Notes: generated by a model from the letters alone, not told the origin. DNA of 64,000 bases from Clostridia bacterium (GCA_017621705.1 JAGASR010000014.1:62001-126000); one strand, 5' to 3'; counted from the first letter of the stretch, positions 23,759-32,517 are shown. Made by a program: numbers and translations.

Positions 23759-24208
23759 ATGAACGAACTTACAACCATGATAATGGTCGAAAATGAAAAA
23801 ACAGGCGAAGTTGTTGTTATCGACCGACTGAAAAAATATCCGGGCATTTGTTTTCCCGGCGGACATATCGAGATCGGCGAAAGCTTTACCGCCTGCGCTA
23901 TCCGTGAGATCAAAGAAGAAACGGGGCTCGATATCAAAAATCCCGTGCTCTGCGGTATCGTTAACTGGGCGAAAAAAGATTCTCCCGACCGCTATGTTGA
24001 ATACCTTTTTCGCGCTACCGAGTTTTCGGGAACACTTTGCGAGGGCACGGACGAGGGTAGGGTATTCTGGACAAAAAAAGAAGAGCTCCCGAATATGAAC
24101 CTCTCCATGAATTTCGATTTTTATCTCCCTGCATTTTTCTCCGATAAACCCATGGAACTATTCGGCGAATGGACTGACGGCTTCGACACTGCCCCCGTAA
24201 TTCAATAA
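23759..24208 (+). CDS. Nudix hydrolase (MutT-like)
   Basis: 149 residues. The ATG at 23759 lies one base after the VanY-like stop codon, so translation is probably coupled. The Nudix box is intact: G-H-IEIGE-SFTACAI-REIKEETG-LDI, preceded by FPGGHIEIGE. Length and the N-terminal MIMVENEKTGEVVVIDR strand fit the MutT/8-oxo-dGTP diphosphatase-like group. The real substrate cannot be told from sequence. The gene ends at a very strong bidirectional terminator. Confidence 0.88.
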   Translation: MNELTTMIMVENEKTGEVVVIDRLKKYPGICFPGGHIEIGESFTACAIREIKEETGLDIKNPVLCGIVNWAKKDSPDRYVEYLFRATEFSGTLCEGTDEGRVFWTKKEELPNMNLSMNFDFYLPAFFSDKPMELFGEWTDGFDTAPVIQ

Positions 24209-24253
24209 AAGATCAAGAACTCCGAAATCATCGATTTCGGAGTTCTTGATCTT
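24209..24253. terminator. Strong bidirectional terminator
   Basis: A 20-bp perfect stem (AAGATCAAGAACTCCGAAAT and complement) with a 5-base loop between the convergent Nudix and permease genes. Its ACTCCGAAA core recurs in terminators at 42569 and 45208. Confidence 0.88.
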
Positions 24254-24260
24254 CATGCTG

Positions 24261-26723
24261 TTAATTTCTGTGCCTATTGTTATTCCCTGCCGTGAACGTC
24301 TTTGATATTGCGACAACTGAAAGAAATATCGTCAATAAAAGTATCGCAACAAGTGAAATAATTACGACCTTAAAGTCAATCATATAGATCGAGAAAAGCT
24401 GGACGTCTTTAAATATTGTATCTTTCAGAATGATAACAATCGCATTGCCCGTAACGAATGCGCCGAGAGTTAAAATGCTGAAATCAAGGAAAGTGTCGAA
24501 TAGGATCATCCATTTCGAGTAGCCGACAAGCTTCTTGACATAATGAATATTTTCCTGCTTGGAAACGTAGTAGAAACAGAAAACTACTGCATTGATTATG
24601 ATCATTATCAATAACATAAAGAGAAGATCGGTCGGTGCTTCAACGGTCAATCGAGGTGTGTATTCTCTTGTGTTTACCATTGCGGTTTCGGAGACATGAC
24701 GAGTGAAAACTTCTTCTAATTTTGCAACAGTTGCTTCGTCTTTGCCGTCAAGAGTGTAAGTGCCTGCCGCACCGAATTTGATTGCACCTAATCTGATCGG
24801 CATAAGAACGATCAAGTCGAGGTTTGTCGTCAGATCTTCTTTACCCATAACACCGATGACCAAAAGGTCTTTATCAAGGTCCGGGCTATGGTATATAGGC
24901 TCGTTATTTTCATTGAAAGTAACGTATTTCTCGTAAATTTCTTTGCCTACAACCGCTATATTATATTTTCTATCAGCAACCTCTTCGTGAGTGAAAAATC
25001 TACCTTGAAGCATATTAACAGGATCGATGTATCCGTTAAAATATATGCCACGTTCTTCAATATAGTCGTCGCCTCTGTAACTTGCAGAAATATATCTGTT
25101 GATTATAGCATCCGGAACTTCAGAACCGATTTCATCAACAGCTACTTTTACATTAGGTGCATCCTCTTCCGCAAGCTGAGAAACATATGCTATTTTAACA
25201 TTCTCTGTGTAATAACCGGTATAGTAGAGGTCTATTCTGTCAAGTGCGACCTGATAACTTGCGATAAACATACTGAAAACGCCTACGATTGCAAGCATAC
25301 AGAAGATAACAACTCTGTAGAAAGGCAATCTCTTATCTTTCTTAACCTCTGTACCTCTTATTAAAGTTGCAATACTGTATGATCTAAGTTTAATACTAAT
25401 ACAGATATACAAAATTATTGCAGTAACGATATAGAAAGCAATGTTTAACAGAATACCTGTTTTTAATGTCGGAGCTTCGAGATAATCGTAGCCTTGATAT
25501 ATGTATGAATTTACTGCATAAATTTTAAAGAGGAAAAAGCCTGTAAATTGACCGAGGAAGAAAACAACGAACGATTCAAACAAATAACGCATTGCAATAC
25601 CAGTGCGTGTTTCACCGACAACCATTCTGATTGCATAGTTTTTCATGTTGCCGTCAATTTTATAAAGCATTGTAAAAACAAAGCTGAAAAGCGAGAACAG
25701 AAGCGTTGTTATACAAACAACAATGCTTATTGCAAGCTGATCCTGATAGTTACTTGCCAGTTCTTTTTCGATTCGGAGCTTAAAAGGTCTAATTAACTCA
25801 CTTAGTTCTTTTAGTTCCGGAGAGGCAAGAAGTTCTTCAATTTGTTCCATAGCTGATTCATATTGGTCAGGTTCTATTATGTAAAAAGAAAAAAGTAGTC
25901 TTGTTGAAAATAAAAATACATAACTACTATAATCGCCGAAAAGATCAGATAGCGGTCTTTCAATATAGGGTAATAGAACTATGTTGTCATAAGATGATAT
26001 GAAACTGGCTCTATCTACAGGTGTATAATATTGATTAGGTGCTATAAAACCTATTACTCTTAATGTTTTTACTGCTGAAGGGCCAACTTCCGCAGTGAAT
26101 TCCTCTCCAATTGAGTAATATTTTTTAAAACTATTCCCCATCAAAACAGGGACATATTCTTTATCGTATAAATAATCTTCCGGCTCAAAGTATGTTCCTT
26201 CGCTAAGTTTCACTTTAAAGTAGTTAAGATATTCAGAACCAACAAAGCGTGGACGTAACATTTCGTAATTTATACTATCTTGAGCAAACATACCATGTTC
26301 ACTCATTTTTTTATCTATTTCTTCCCATTCTTTAGGTTCAATAAGAGGCAATTCCCAATTATCCTGATTTTCTATTATTGTCAATCCCTCTATCTTAGAA
26401 ACTTCATTATAGAACTTTTCTGTTTGTTCAAAAATTTTTAAATTTTCTTGAAGCTCTTCATCTGTTGAAGCAAGGAAATAAGGGGTTGAAAGAGTCAAGG
26501 CACTCCTTTTCTTTTGAGGCGCATTTGTCCTGGGGAGAAATTTTATATATTCTTTATCACCCCAAGCAATTTGAGCAACGTTGCTTTCTTCTTCTATCCA
26601 ATAATAATTGGCGAGAACGATGTACAGAACAAGGCTTGTAATTACAATTTGAATGAATAAGAATAAAAATAAAAACGGTGATTTTCTTATACTTGCCCAT
26701 AGATCTGTAAATAAATGTTTCAT
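24261..26723 (-). CDS. FtsX/MacB-type permease, copy 1 (no ATPase partner)
   Basis: 820 residues. An N-terminal helix (SPFLFLFLFIQIVITSLVLYIV) is followed by an extracytoplasmic domain of about 300 residues, a first helix set (AISIVVCITTLLFSLFSFVF through ILYICISIKL), a second helix (YRVVIFCMLAIVGVFSMFIA), a second exported domain with VLMPIRLGAIKFGAAGTYTL, and three C-terminal helices. This is the duplicated FtsX-domain plan of type VII ABC systems such as MacB. From about residue 325 it is nearly identical to copy 2 (42739-45198), whereas the first exported domain differs strongly. GGAGGTG precedes the start. Neither an ATPase nor a membrane-fusion gene is adjacent. Confidence 0.78.
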   Translation of the reverse strand: MKHLFTDLWASIRKSPFLFLFLFIQIVITSLVLYIVLANYYWIEEESNVAQIAWGDKEYIKFLPRTNAPQKKRSALTLSTPYFLASTDEELQENLKIFEQTEKFYNEVSKIEGLTIIENQDNWELPLIEPKEWEEIDKKMSEHGMFAQDSINYEMLRPRFVGSEYLNYFKVKLSEGTYFEPEDYLYDKEYVPVLMGNSFKKYYSIGEEFTAEVGPSAVKTLRVIGFIAPNQYYTPVDRASFISSYDNIVLLPYIERPLSDLFGDYSSYVFLFSTRLLFSFYIIEPDQYESAMEQIEELLASPELKELSELIRPFKLRIEKELASNYQDQLAISIVVCITTLLFSLFSFVFTMLYKIDGNMKNYAIRMVVGETRTGIAMRYLFESFVVFFLGQFTGFFLFKIYAVNSYIYQGYDYLEAPTLKTGILLNIAFYIVTAIILYICISIKLRSYSIATLIRGTEVKKDKRLPFYRVVIFCMLAIVGVFSMFIASYQVALDRIDLYYTGYYTENVKIAYVSQLAEEDAPNVKVAVDEIGSEVPDAIINRYISASYRGDDYIEERGIYFNGYIDPVNMLQGRFFTHEEVADRKYNIAVVGKEIYEKYVTFNENNEPIYHSPDLDKDLLVIGVMGKEDLTTNLDLIVLMPIRLGAIKFGAAGTYTLDGKDEATVAKLEEVFTRHVSETAMVNTREYTPRLTVEAPTDLLFMLLIMIIINAVVFCFYYVSKQENIHYVKKLVGYSKWMILFDTFLDFSILTLGAFVTGNAIVIILKDTIFKDVQLFSIYMIDFKVVIISLVAILLLTIFLSVVAISKTFTAGNNNRHRN

Positions 26724-26750
26724 GTTGCACCTCCGTAATGTTTATAAATA

Positions 26751-26759
26751 TGTCGGACA
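26751..26759. promoter_or_regulatory. TGTCGGACA dyad in the permease 1 leader
   Basis: A 9-base dyad between the -10 box and the RBS. The same dyad (TGTCCGACA) occurs at the same place in the copy 2 leader inside an otherwise conserved 5' region. It may be a regulator site or part of an mRNA hairpin. Confidence 0.4.
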
Positions 26760-26772
26760 ATCTTATGTTTAT

Positions 26773-26801
26773 ATTATAACATGAAAAAGCCATAGCTTCA
26801 A
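26773..26801 (-). promoter_or_regulatory. Promoter of permease copy 1
   Basis: TTGAAG (26796-26801), 17 bases, TATAAT (26773-26778) on the minus strand. From the -10 box to the start codon the sequence matches the copy 2 promoter region almost base for base. Confidence 0.8.
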
Positions 26802-26877
26802 GGGTTTAACTCAAGAGAATAGGAAAAAGATAAACTTTAAAAATTATTATTTTTGTTAAACTTAAACAGATAATACA

Positions 26878-26910
26878 AGAAACTCGGAAATATCTGATCT
26901 CCGAGTTTCT
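26878..26910. terminator. Terminator downstream of the M28 peptidase gene
   Basis: AGAAACTCGGA/TCCGAGTTTCT arms with an 11-base loop, 13 bases after the peptidase stop on the minus strand. Confidence 0.7.
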
Positions 26911-26922
26911 TTATGTACTGAT

Positions 26923-28152
26923 TTATTTACAATATCTATCCAGTTCTTCTTTAATATTCTGCGGAATATTTCTGGGTGCGGGGAATTTTTTAGAGTTGAG
27001 CATACGTTCGGAAGTAAAGCGGATGTATTCGGTCGTTCTTCTCAGCGATTCTTCGGAAAGCGCGGTTATTATATCGTTTCTCGAATGCATACCGCCCTGA
27101 CCGCCGCGCTGGAAGATTACAAAAGGCACGCCTGCATGTGCGAACGGGGTAGAGTCGCTGGGAAAAACGCCTGTTGAAACAGAAACGGGGAATGCTATCT
27201 CTGCGGCGCAGAACTGCATAAATGCCTTGATTGCATCATCGCCAGAAACGCAAGCAATATCGTTGCCGATAATTGTACCTGTCATGTCGATGTTCATGCC
27301 GAGAACAAATTCGTCAAGCTCGTCTTTGTGCGCTTTTACGTATGCTTTACTGCCCAGAAGTCCGAGTTCTTCACTGCCGCACCAGATGAAGCGTACGGTT
27401 CTCATAGGTCTGTTTTTAATATAGTAGGAATAAAGAGACATCAGATTGGCGCAGCCCGAAGCATTGTCCCACGCGCCTTTGGAGTAACGGGTACTGTCGT
27501 AATGCGCCGTGAATGCCATCTTTTCGTTTTCAATTTCCGTGCCGGGAATTTCCGCAACAACGTTGCCCGAAGTAAGAGTAACATTTCTCTGCTGAAGCTT
27601 GATCTTAACGGTCTTCGGCATATCTTTAACGAGCTTTAACGCATCAGCCGCACGCATCAGAAGACCGGGAAGTTCGCCGAGTTCTGCGGTGTTCTTTTTA
27701 ATTGCGCGAACTGCAAGATCTGTTTTGTTTTTGTCGTCAAAGATCGAACCGTCAAAAGTAAGGAAACCTGCCGCTTTTTTGTCCAAAAGTTTTTTATAGA
27801 GGTCGTGATGTATACCGTTAACGAAAACTATCTTTCCCTCGCAACCTTCAAGTTCAAGATCACTTCCGCCGCCTGCATACATAAACGGAGCTTCTATGCC
27901 GTCTTTCGGAGTACAGCCCGTTCTGCCGTAACCCGTAACGTGGATATAATAATCTTTTTTGCCGGATAAAACGCAGAGAGATGCCTCGTCAATATCGAAA
28001 TAATCGACTTCGAACGGCTCGTAAGTCGCAGTTCCGCCGAGAGAGCGTACTTTCTCGATAATGATATCCGCCGCTTTCTTTTCGTTTTCCGTACCGCCCA
28101 TGCGGTTGAAATAAATTTCTTTAATAAAATCTATCTGTTTGAAATTGCTCAT
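26923..28152 (-). CDS. M28-family metallopeptidase (aminopeptidase type)
   Basis: 409 residues without a signal peptide, so probably cytoplasmic. A PA-like insert covers about 85-160 (EAPFMYAGGGSDLELEGCEGK region). The di-zinc M28 core has AHYDS (metal His, Asp), KGAWDNASGCANL (bridging Asp), CGSEELGLLGS (catalytic and metal Glu), NIDMTG (metal Asp) and a late MHSRNDI (metal His), so the active site is complete. M28 enzymes of this kind remove N-terminal residues from peptides. AAAGGA lies ten bases upstream of the ATG. The peptide specificity is unknown. Confidence 0.9.
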   Translation of the reverse strand: MSNFKQIDFIKEIYFNRMGGTENEKKAADIIIEKVRSLGGTATYEPFEVDYFDIDEASLCVLSGKKDYYIHVTGYGRTGCTPKDGIEAPFMYAGGGSDLELEGCEGKIVFVNGIHHDLYKKLLDKKAAGFLTFDGSIFDDKNKTDLAVRAIKKNTAELGELPGLLMRAADALKLVKDMPKTVKIKLQQRNVTLTSGNVVAEIPGTEIENEKMAFTAHYDSTRYSKGAWDNASGCANLMSLYSYYIKNRPMRTVRFIWCGSEELGLLGSKAYVKAHKDELDEFVLGMNIDMTGTIIGNDIACVSGDDAIKAFMQFCAAEIAFPVSVSTGVFPSDSTPFAHAGVPFVIFQRGGQGGMHSRNDIITALSEESLRRTTEYIRFTSERMLNSKKFPAPRNIPQNIKEELDRYCK

Positions 28153-28251
28153 TTTTAAGTGTTCCTTTCTTTTTCTGTCTAAAAACTTTTTGTCTGAAAA
28201 AAGATCGTACTTAAACCCGAACGGCTTCCGTAAAAGTCCATAACAGGCCTT

Positions 28252-28701
28252 TTATTTCAATATTTCGATTTTACCGTCTTTAATATTCAGTATCATGTAT
28301 TTGTCGCTGAATCCGACAGATCCGGGATTTAAACACAATATTCCGTCAACGGTCTCTTCTGTCCGTACATGTGTATGCCCGAAAAGCGCCACCGTACAGC
28401 CGTTCCTTTTTGCGGCGGAGGCTAACGCAGTAAGACCTGACTTTACACCGTATTTATGTCCGTGTGTAATAAAAAATTTAACCCCTCCGAATTCTGCGGC
28501 AGTCTCAGTTCGAAGTTCATGGTTCCAATCGTTGTTTCCGATAACTTCGCATATCGTCATCGTTGGAAAGTATCGTGATAAAACATTGCAATCGGCATGA
28601 ATATCTCCGAGGAAAACAACGCAATCGGGCTCATTATCGTAAATTGCCTCGATCATTGTAGCCGTAAATCCGTGAGAATCGGAAAAAACCAACATTTTCA
28701 T
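28252..28701 (-). CDS. YfcE/MJ0936-type phosphodiesterase
   Basis: 149 residues with the full calcineurin-like metallophosphoesterase motif set: DSHG near the N-terminus, FLGDIHADC, VIGNNDW, FITHGHKYG and LFGHTHVR. Relatives hydrolyse cyclic or model phosphodiesters; the natural substrate is uncertain. The start at 28701 has no ribosome binding site. Instead, the -10 box of a strong promoter ends six bases before the ATG, implying a leaderless mRNA. An internal ATG two codons later (MLVFSDSHG) has no better signal. Confidence 0.88.
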   Translation of the reverse strand: MKMLVFSDSHGFTATMIEAIYDNEPDCVVFLGDIHADCNVLSRYFPTMTICEVIGNNDWNHELRTETAAEFGGVKFFITHGHKYGVKSGLTALASAAKRNGCTVALFGHTHVRTEETVDGILCLNPGSVGFSDKYMILNIKDGKIEILK

Positions 28702-28707
28702 GCGTTA

Positions 28708-28736
28708 ATTATACTCGCAATTATCATATTTGTCAA
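28708..28736 (-). promoter_or_regulatory. Promoter giving an apparently leaderless mRNA
   Basis: TTGACA (28731-28736), 17 bases, TATAAT (28708-28713) on the minus strand. The ATG starts seven bases downstream of the -10 box, which is where transcription is expected to begin. Confidence 0.8.
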
Positions 28737-28777
28737 GTCCCGAATATACTGTTTATTGAGTAAAGGAGATGATGTTT

Positions 28778-29032
28778 TTGAATAATATTTTTAATTCCAT
28801 TGATGAAAAAAAGCTTAAACGCGCAATAGAAATGGTAAAAGAAATGATCGGTCCCGCCGAAGCGGCAAAGCTCGAAAGAAGTTTTAACGAACAAAAAGGC
28901 GCGCAGATCGCTTCAACTCTCAGTGCAAACGATCTTGCAATGGTAAAAACTGTGATCGAAAATCCCGAATTATTGAGAAAAGTTCTTTCGACACCTCAGG
29001 GAAAGCACGCTGTTTCAAAGATCATAAAATAA
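28778..29032 (+). CDS. Small conserved-looking helical protein, unknown function
   Basis: About 84 residues. A TTG at 28778 lies nine bases after AAAGGAG, whereas the ATGs at 28769 and 28772 sit on top of that RBS, so the TTG is preferred. The protein is predicted all-helical and charged (SIDEKKLKRAIEMVKEMIGP, KTVIENPELLRKVLSTPQGK), soluble, with no domain that I recognise. It is the first of three tightly spaced small genes that converge on spoIIE. A sporulation link is only suggested by position. Confidence 0.65.
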   Translation: MNNIFNSIDEKKLKRAIEMVKEMIGPAEAAKLERSFNEQKGAQIASTLSANDLAMVKTVIENPELLRKVLSTPQGKHAVSKIIK

Positions 29033-29048
29033 CGAAAGGTAAATGCTT

Positions 29049-29414
29049 ATGGATGATATGATCTCTCGGATCTCCGAGCTTCTTTCAGATCCTGCGCAGG
29101 CAGAAAAAATAAAGCAGATTGCGGCTTCTCTTGCAGATTCCGGGGGAGGGGACGGCGGCTCTTCCGTCAATGCTTTTTCGGATACATCGACCGATGAAAA
29201 AGAGTTTTCGGACAGTCGCTTTTCTCAATCTGCTTCAACGGATATGTTATCTTCTCTTTTTAGTTCATCAGACAGTTTTTCGAGTGACAGAATGTCACGT
29301 AATATTACGCTTCTGAATGCTATAACTCCGTATCTTCGCCCATCGAGAGCATCGAAAATTTCTTCTGCGATAAAAGCTATTCAGATCATAGATATTTTAT
29401 CGAAAGCGAGATAA
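29049..29414 (+). CDS. Ser-rich small protein of unknown function
   Basis: 121 residues from the ATG at 29049 (AAAGG nine bases upstream; the ATG at 29043 is too close). Helical termini (MDDMISRISELLSDPAQAEK and NAITPYLRPSRASKISSAIK) enclose a central stretch of about 60 residues rich in Ser, Asp and Gly (DSGGGDGGSS, SSLFSSSDSFSSD) that is likely disordered. No recognised domain. It is cotranscribed with its neighbours, with 16 bases upstream and 2 bases downstream. Confidence 0.65.
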   Translation: MDDMISRISELLSDPAQAEKIKQIAASLADSGGGDGGSSVNAFSDTSTDEKEFSDSRFSQSASTDMLSSLFSSSDSFSSDRMSRNITLLNAITPYLRPSRASKISSAIKAIQIIDILSKAR

Positions 29415-29416
29415 AG

Positions 29417-29710
29417 ATGTATTCTTCGGGCTGTTCCAAGATGTCAAAACCCCGATATGAAGATCGTTCGGATACTGTTTATCCCGATTGTAAAACGTCG
29501 TATTCCCAATACGAAAAAAATCCTGTATCCGAATATTCCGATCGATGCAACACCCATTCAAACGGGATATCCGAAAAGATACTCTCTTTTATAAAGGATC
29601 TTTCGTTTGACGATGTACTTATCATAGCTGTATTCATCCTTCTTTTAAACGAAAATAAGCAGGATGACTATCTCATTCTGCTTATTCTTGCCGTTCTGTT
29701 TTTCTCTTGA
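29417..29710 (+). CDS. Small membrane protein of unknown function
   Basis: 97 residues: a polar, Tyr/Ser/Asp-rich N-terminal half with four Cys residues, then a C-terminal hairpin of two hydrophobic segments (FDDVLIIAVFILLL and YLILLILAVLFFS) joined by NENKQDD. Short proteins ending in such acidic-turn hairpins are common in clostridia, but no function is known to me. The start codon lies two bases after the previous stop, so expression is coupled. It ends at a terminator shared with spoIIE. Confidence 0.65.
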   Translation: MYSSGCSKMSKPRYEDRSDTVYPDCKTSYSQYEKNPVSEYSDRCNTHSNGISEKILSFIKDLSFDDVLIIAVFILLLNENKQDDYLILLILAVLFFS

Positions 29711-29760
29711 AAACGGATAGGTCGGATGCATTATTTATGTGTTCGGCCTATTCGTTTTTT
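29710..29760. terminator. Bidirectional terminator overlapping the spoIIE 3' end
   Basis: An AAAACGGATAGGTCG arm pairs with CGGCCTATTCGTTTT (wobbles allowed), with a T-run on both strands. It includes the last codons of the spoIIE homologue. Confidence 0.65.
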
Positions 29761-31576
29761 TAGTTTGACGTAAATAAATAACGATCAGTGATATATCGTC
29801 TTTTTCCGATAATCCCGTATTTTTTGCCTCTTCGTTTATAAAGCTTGCAAGACATACAGGATCGTATGTTGCAGTATTAACCGATGAAAGAATAGTTTTT
29901 AACCATTCTCCGTCATTGCTGATATACCCGTCGGAGATCATAATTATAACATCTCCGTCTTTGAGCATACATTTGCTTTTGCCCGATGAAACATCCTCAA
30001 GTATTCCGATCGGCAAAGTCGATGCTCCGATCTCATATACTTCTCCGCTTCTTAATACAAAAGACGGTGCCGCACCTGCCTTTACGAATTCGCAAAGCCC
30101 CGTTTTTTCGTTGAGTATTGCAATATCTATTCCCATCACCGTTTCATCGCTGCTTTTTAAAAGTGTTTCGTTTACGATTTTCAATGCATCGTTTCTGTCA
30201 AATCCCTGCGCTAAAAGTTTTTTTAAAAGTGTGGAAATTCTGAAACTTTGCTGACCCGCATTAGCTCCCGTTCCCATGCCGTCAGCTATGACATAGACCT
30301 GTTTTCCGTCTTCCGAAATAAATGATGTGCAGGTGTCTCCGCATATGCTTTCTCCTTTTTTCGGGGTTGACGCTGATGCGCTGTCCGCGTATAAGACGGT
30401 ATCGTAAGGCTCTTCTTTTATCAACGAAGCAACGATTTCGGGATATTTCTCGCATTTGTTTTTGAAATGCTCTGGTATTGTCGGTTCTTTTCCCGATTTC
30501 TGTGCCGATTTTATTCTGTTGAAAACATCGGCCGTCTCCGAATAATCACGTACCCAGCAAAGTATCTTTTTCTTGCATCCGTCACATACATATCCCAAAG
30601 TTTCGCTTGCTTTTTTATGCAGGGCAAATTTTGCTTTTCTTTTTATCGGTTTTTTTCTGACTCCGTTATTTATTCCCGAAGATACGGCATCAGTTATCTT
30701 CTTTATGACTGCGCTCGGTGCTATTGCATAAAGAATTCCTGCGAAAACGACATCCGGCAATATTTCGAATATACCGACTTTCCCGTTTGATACAATTGTC
30801 ACAAGCGACGCCGATGCAATAAAGGCGAGTATGACCGGATATTTCCCGAAGCTTCGGAGTATTCCCGCAAGGATGGCTCCGACCGTTATTGCACAAAGAA
30901 CGGGGAACAATGCGGTGTCCGTAATAAATAAAAAGAGCCCTGTTAACGAAGCATGGGTAACAGAGATAAAAATGCTGAATTTACCGCATATACAGCAAAG
31001 CAAAAAGAATGCTCCGATAGACGCCGTATGTCGAAATAACGGCCCGAGCCCGTAAATTCCCGATAGCGCCGCCGATACGCAGATACATATGAAAACAAAT
31101 CTTACCGCCGCCGTAAAACGTTTTTTACCCTCCAATGATTCGGATGCTACAGATAATATGAACGCCGAAACTCCGCCCGCAATACCACCGACTATAAATA
31201 AGCAGTTCGCTTCGAATGAATTTTCAACAACGAATATACCCGATATCCCAGCGGCTAAAAATGCCCACATCGTAAAAAGAAAAGCTTTGAATTCATTCGG
31301 CAGAGGGACAATTTTCCATAGAAATATTCTTGCGGCGCAGTTAACGGCAGTCGCTATGCAGTACCTGAAAATATCCTGACCGTTAATTATGTATCCCAAT
31401 ATTGCGCCTACAGCACCGAATACACTCGAGACGGACGAGTATGCGACGCCGAACGGGGCTATAGATCCGAATTCCGTATGTGAAAAAACTATTCCCAGAA
31501 GCGCTTCTCCGAACGAAATAACCGCCGTTTTTGCGCTGATCATATGCTTCTTTAATATATTTTCATTATGCTTCAT
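29735..31576 (-). CDS. spoIIE: SpoIIE-like sporulation phosphatase
   Basis: 613 residues. The N-terminal half is a multi-helix membrane region (about 20-290; for example AVISFGEALLGIVFSHTEFG). A short middle part carries the Cys motif YVCDGCKKKILCW typical of SpoIIE. The C-terminal PP2C domain has GDTCTSFI, YVIADGMGTGANA, MGIDIAILNEKTG, GASTLPIGILED, MISDGYI and KDDISLIVIYL. In Bacillus, SpoIIE sits at the polar septum and dephosphorylates SpoIIAA to switch on SigF in the forespore. The usual protein is about 790-830 residues, so the central FtsZ-linking region appears shortened by roughly 180 residues. Confidence 0.87.
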   Translation of the reverse strand: MKHNENILKKHMISAKTAVISFGEALLGIVFSHTEFGSIAPFGVAYSSVSSVFGAVGAILGYIINGQDIFRYCIATAVNCAARIFLWKIVPLPNEFKAFLFTMWAFLAAGISGIFVVENSFEANCLFIVGGIAGGVSAFILSVASESLEGKKRFTAAVRFVFICICVSAALSGIYGLGPLFRHTASIGAFFLLCCICGKFSIFISVTHASLTGLFLFITDTALFPVLCAITVGAILAGILRSFGKYPVILAFIASASLVTIVSNGKVGIFEILPDVVFAGILYAIAPSAVIKKITDAVSSGINNGVRKKPIKRKAKFALHKKASETLGYVCDGCKKKILCWVRDYSETADVFNRIKSAQKSGKEPTIPEHFKNKCEKYPEIVASLIKEEPYDTVLYADSASASTPKKGESICGDTCTSFISEDGKQVYVIADGMGTGANAGQQSFRISTLLKKLLAQGFDRNDALKIVNETLLKSSDETVMGIDIAILNEKTGLCEFVKAGAAPSFVLRSGEVYEIGASTLPIGILEDVSSGKSKCMLKDGDVIIMISDGYISNDGEWLKTILSSVNTATYDPVCLASFINEEAKNTGLSEKDDISLIVIYLRQTKKTNRPNT

Positions 31577-31716
31577 TTTTCTTTGAGAACTCCGTTTAAT
31601 TGTATGTTTTTGTTTGTATTATAATTTTACATCCTTGTCCGCGAGAAAAATGGCGAAATATAAAGCGTTTTTATAAAAAAATAACGACAGTATAATCATT
31701 TTTCGGTCAAAAACTA

Positions 31717-31745
31717 TTGACTTAATCTTTTAATTGTGATAAAAT
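31717..31745 (+). promoter_or_regulatory. Promoter upstream of the repeat-protein operon
   Basis: TTGACT (31717-31722), 17 bases, TAAAAT (31740-31745), 25 bases before the GTG start at 31770. Confidence 0.75.
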
Positions 31746-31769
31746 TAAATATAATTGTGAGGTGACGAT

Positions 31770-32489
31770 GTGAGATTTATAAGAGCCGCTCTTTATCTTA
31801 TTATAATTGCTGTTATTGCAGGATGGCTTGCATTGACATTTTGTGAAATTGAAATAGAAGCTCGCGATGAATACGTCAGAAGCAGTCTTGCTCAGTACGG
31901 TATTTCCGTCCGCGATACGGATTATGCAAAAGATACTCTTTCCCTTTATATAAATTCCGACGGTGAAAAAGTGACAGCAAACGATATTATGAATATCCGA
32001 AAACTTCTCAATGCTCTTCGCTGTATTGTTTTCGAAGAAAATATTTATAATGTTTCGCTCGTATCACCTTCGGGAAAGACCGTTTATTCAACACTTTTTT
32101 ATAACATCTATACTTCGTCCGAACAGGCCGTTCTGCAATACTCGGGCGGAACGTACGATGAAGTAATGAAAAAATATTTTCTCAAATACGATCTGCGTAA
32201 TAACGGCTACGAGTGCCCCTATATCGGATTTTACGACACTATCGGTCTCGAAGATCCTGCGCTCTATCTCGAAATAGGAACTTCCCCCGAGGATCTTGCC
32301 GATGCCGTTTCCGACTTCATTAATTATGTCACGGAGCTTAACGAAGAAGGTTCACGTATTTTCCGCTACAGCGCCGCTTTCTATAACGGCGACGATATTA
32401 TGGCAGTCGTGTCCAGAGATATCATTTACGGCGACGTCGTTTACTGGAAAGCACCCGACTATTCCGCTATCAGAACGATGTTTGGCTGA
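31770..32489 (+). CDS. Membrane-anchored protein of unknown function
   Basis: 239 residues with a GTG start at 31770 (GAGGTG upstream; an overlapping ATG runs straight into TGA). A single N-terminal helix (AALYLIIIAVIAGWLALTF) should place the remaining 210 residues outside the cell. The exported part is rich in Tyr and acidic residues and has no family motif that I recognise. It lies 28 bases before the large repeat protein gene, which has the same topology. The two products may form a complex (inference). Confidence 0.75.
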   Translation: MRFIRAALYLIIIAVIAGWLALTFCEIEIEARDEYVRSSLAQYGISVRDTDYAKDTLSLYINSDGEKVTANDIMNIRKLLNALRCIVFEENIYNVSLVSPSGKTVYSTLFYNIYTSSEQAVLQYSGGTYDEVMKKYFLKYDLRNNGYECPYIGFYDTIGLEDPALYLEIGTSPEDLADAVSDFINYVTELNEEGSRIFRYSAAFYNGDDIMAVVSRDIIYGDVVYWKAPDYSAIRTMFG

Positions 32490-32517
32490 TTAATTTTTTT
32501 CGGAGAACAAATCAAAA

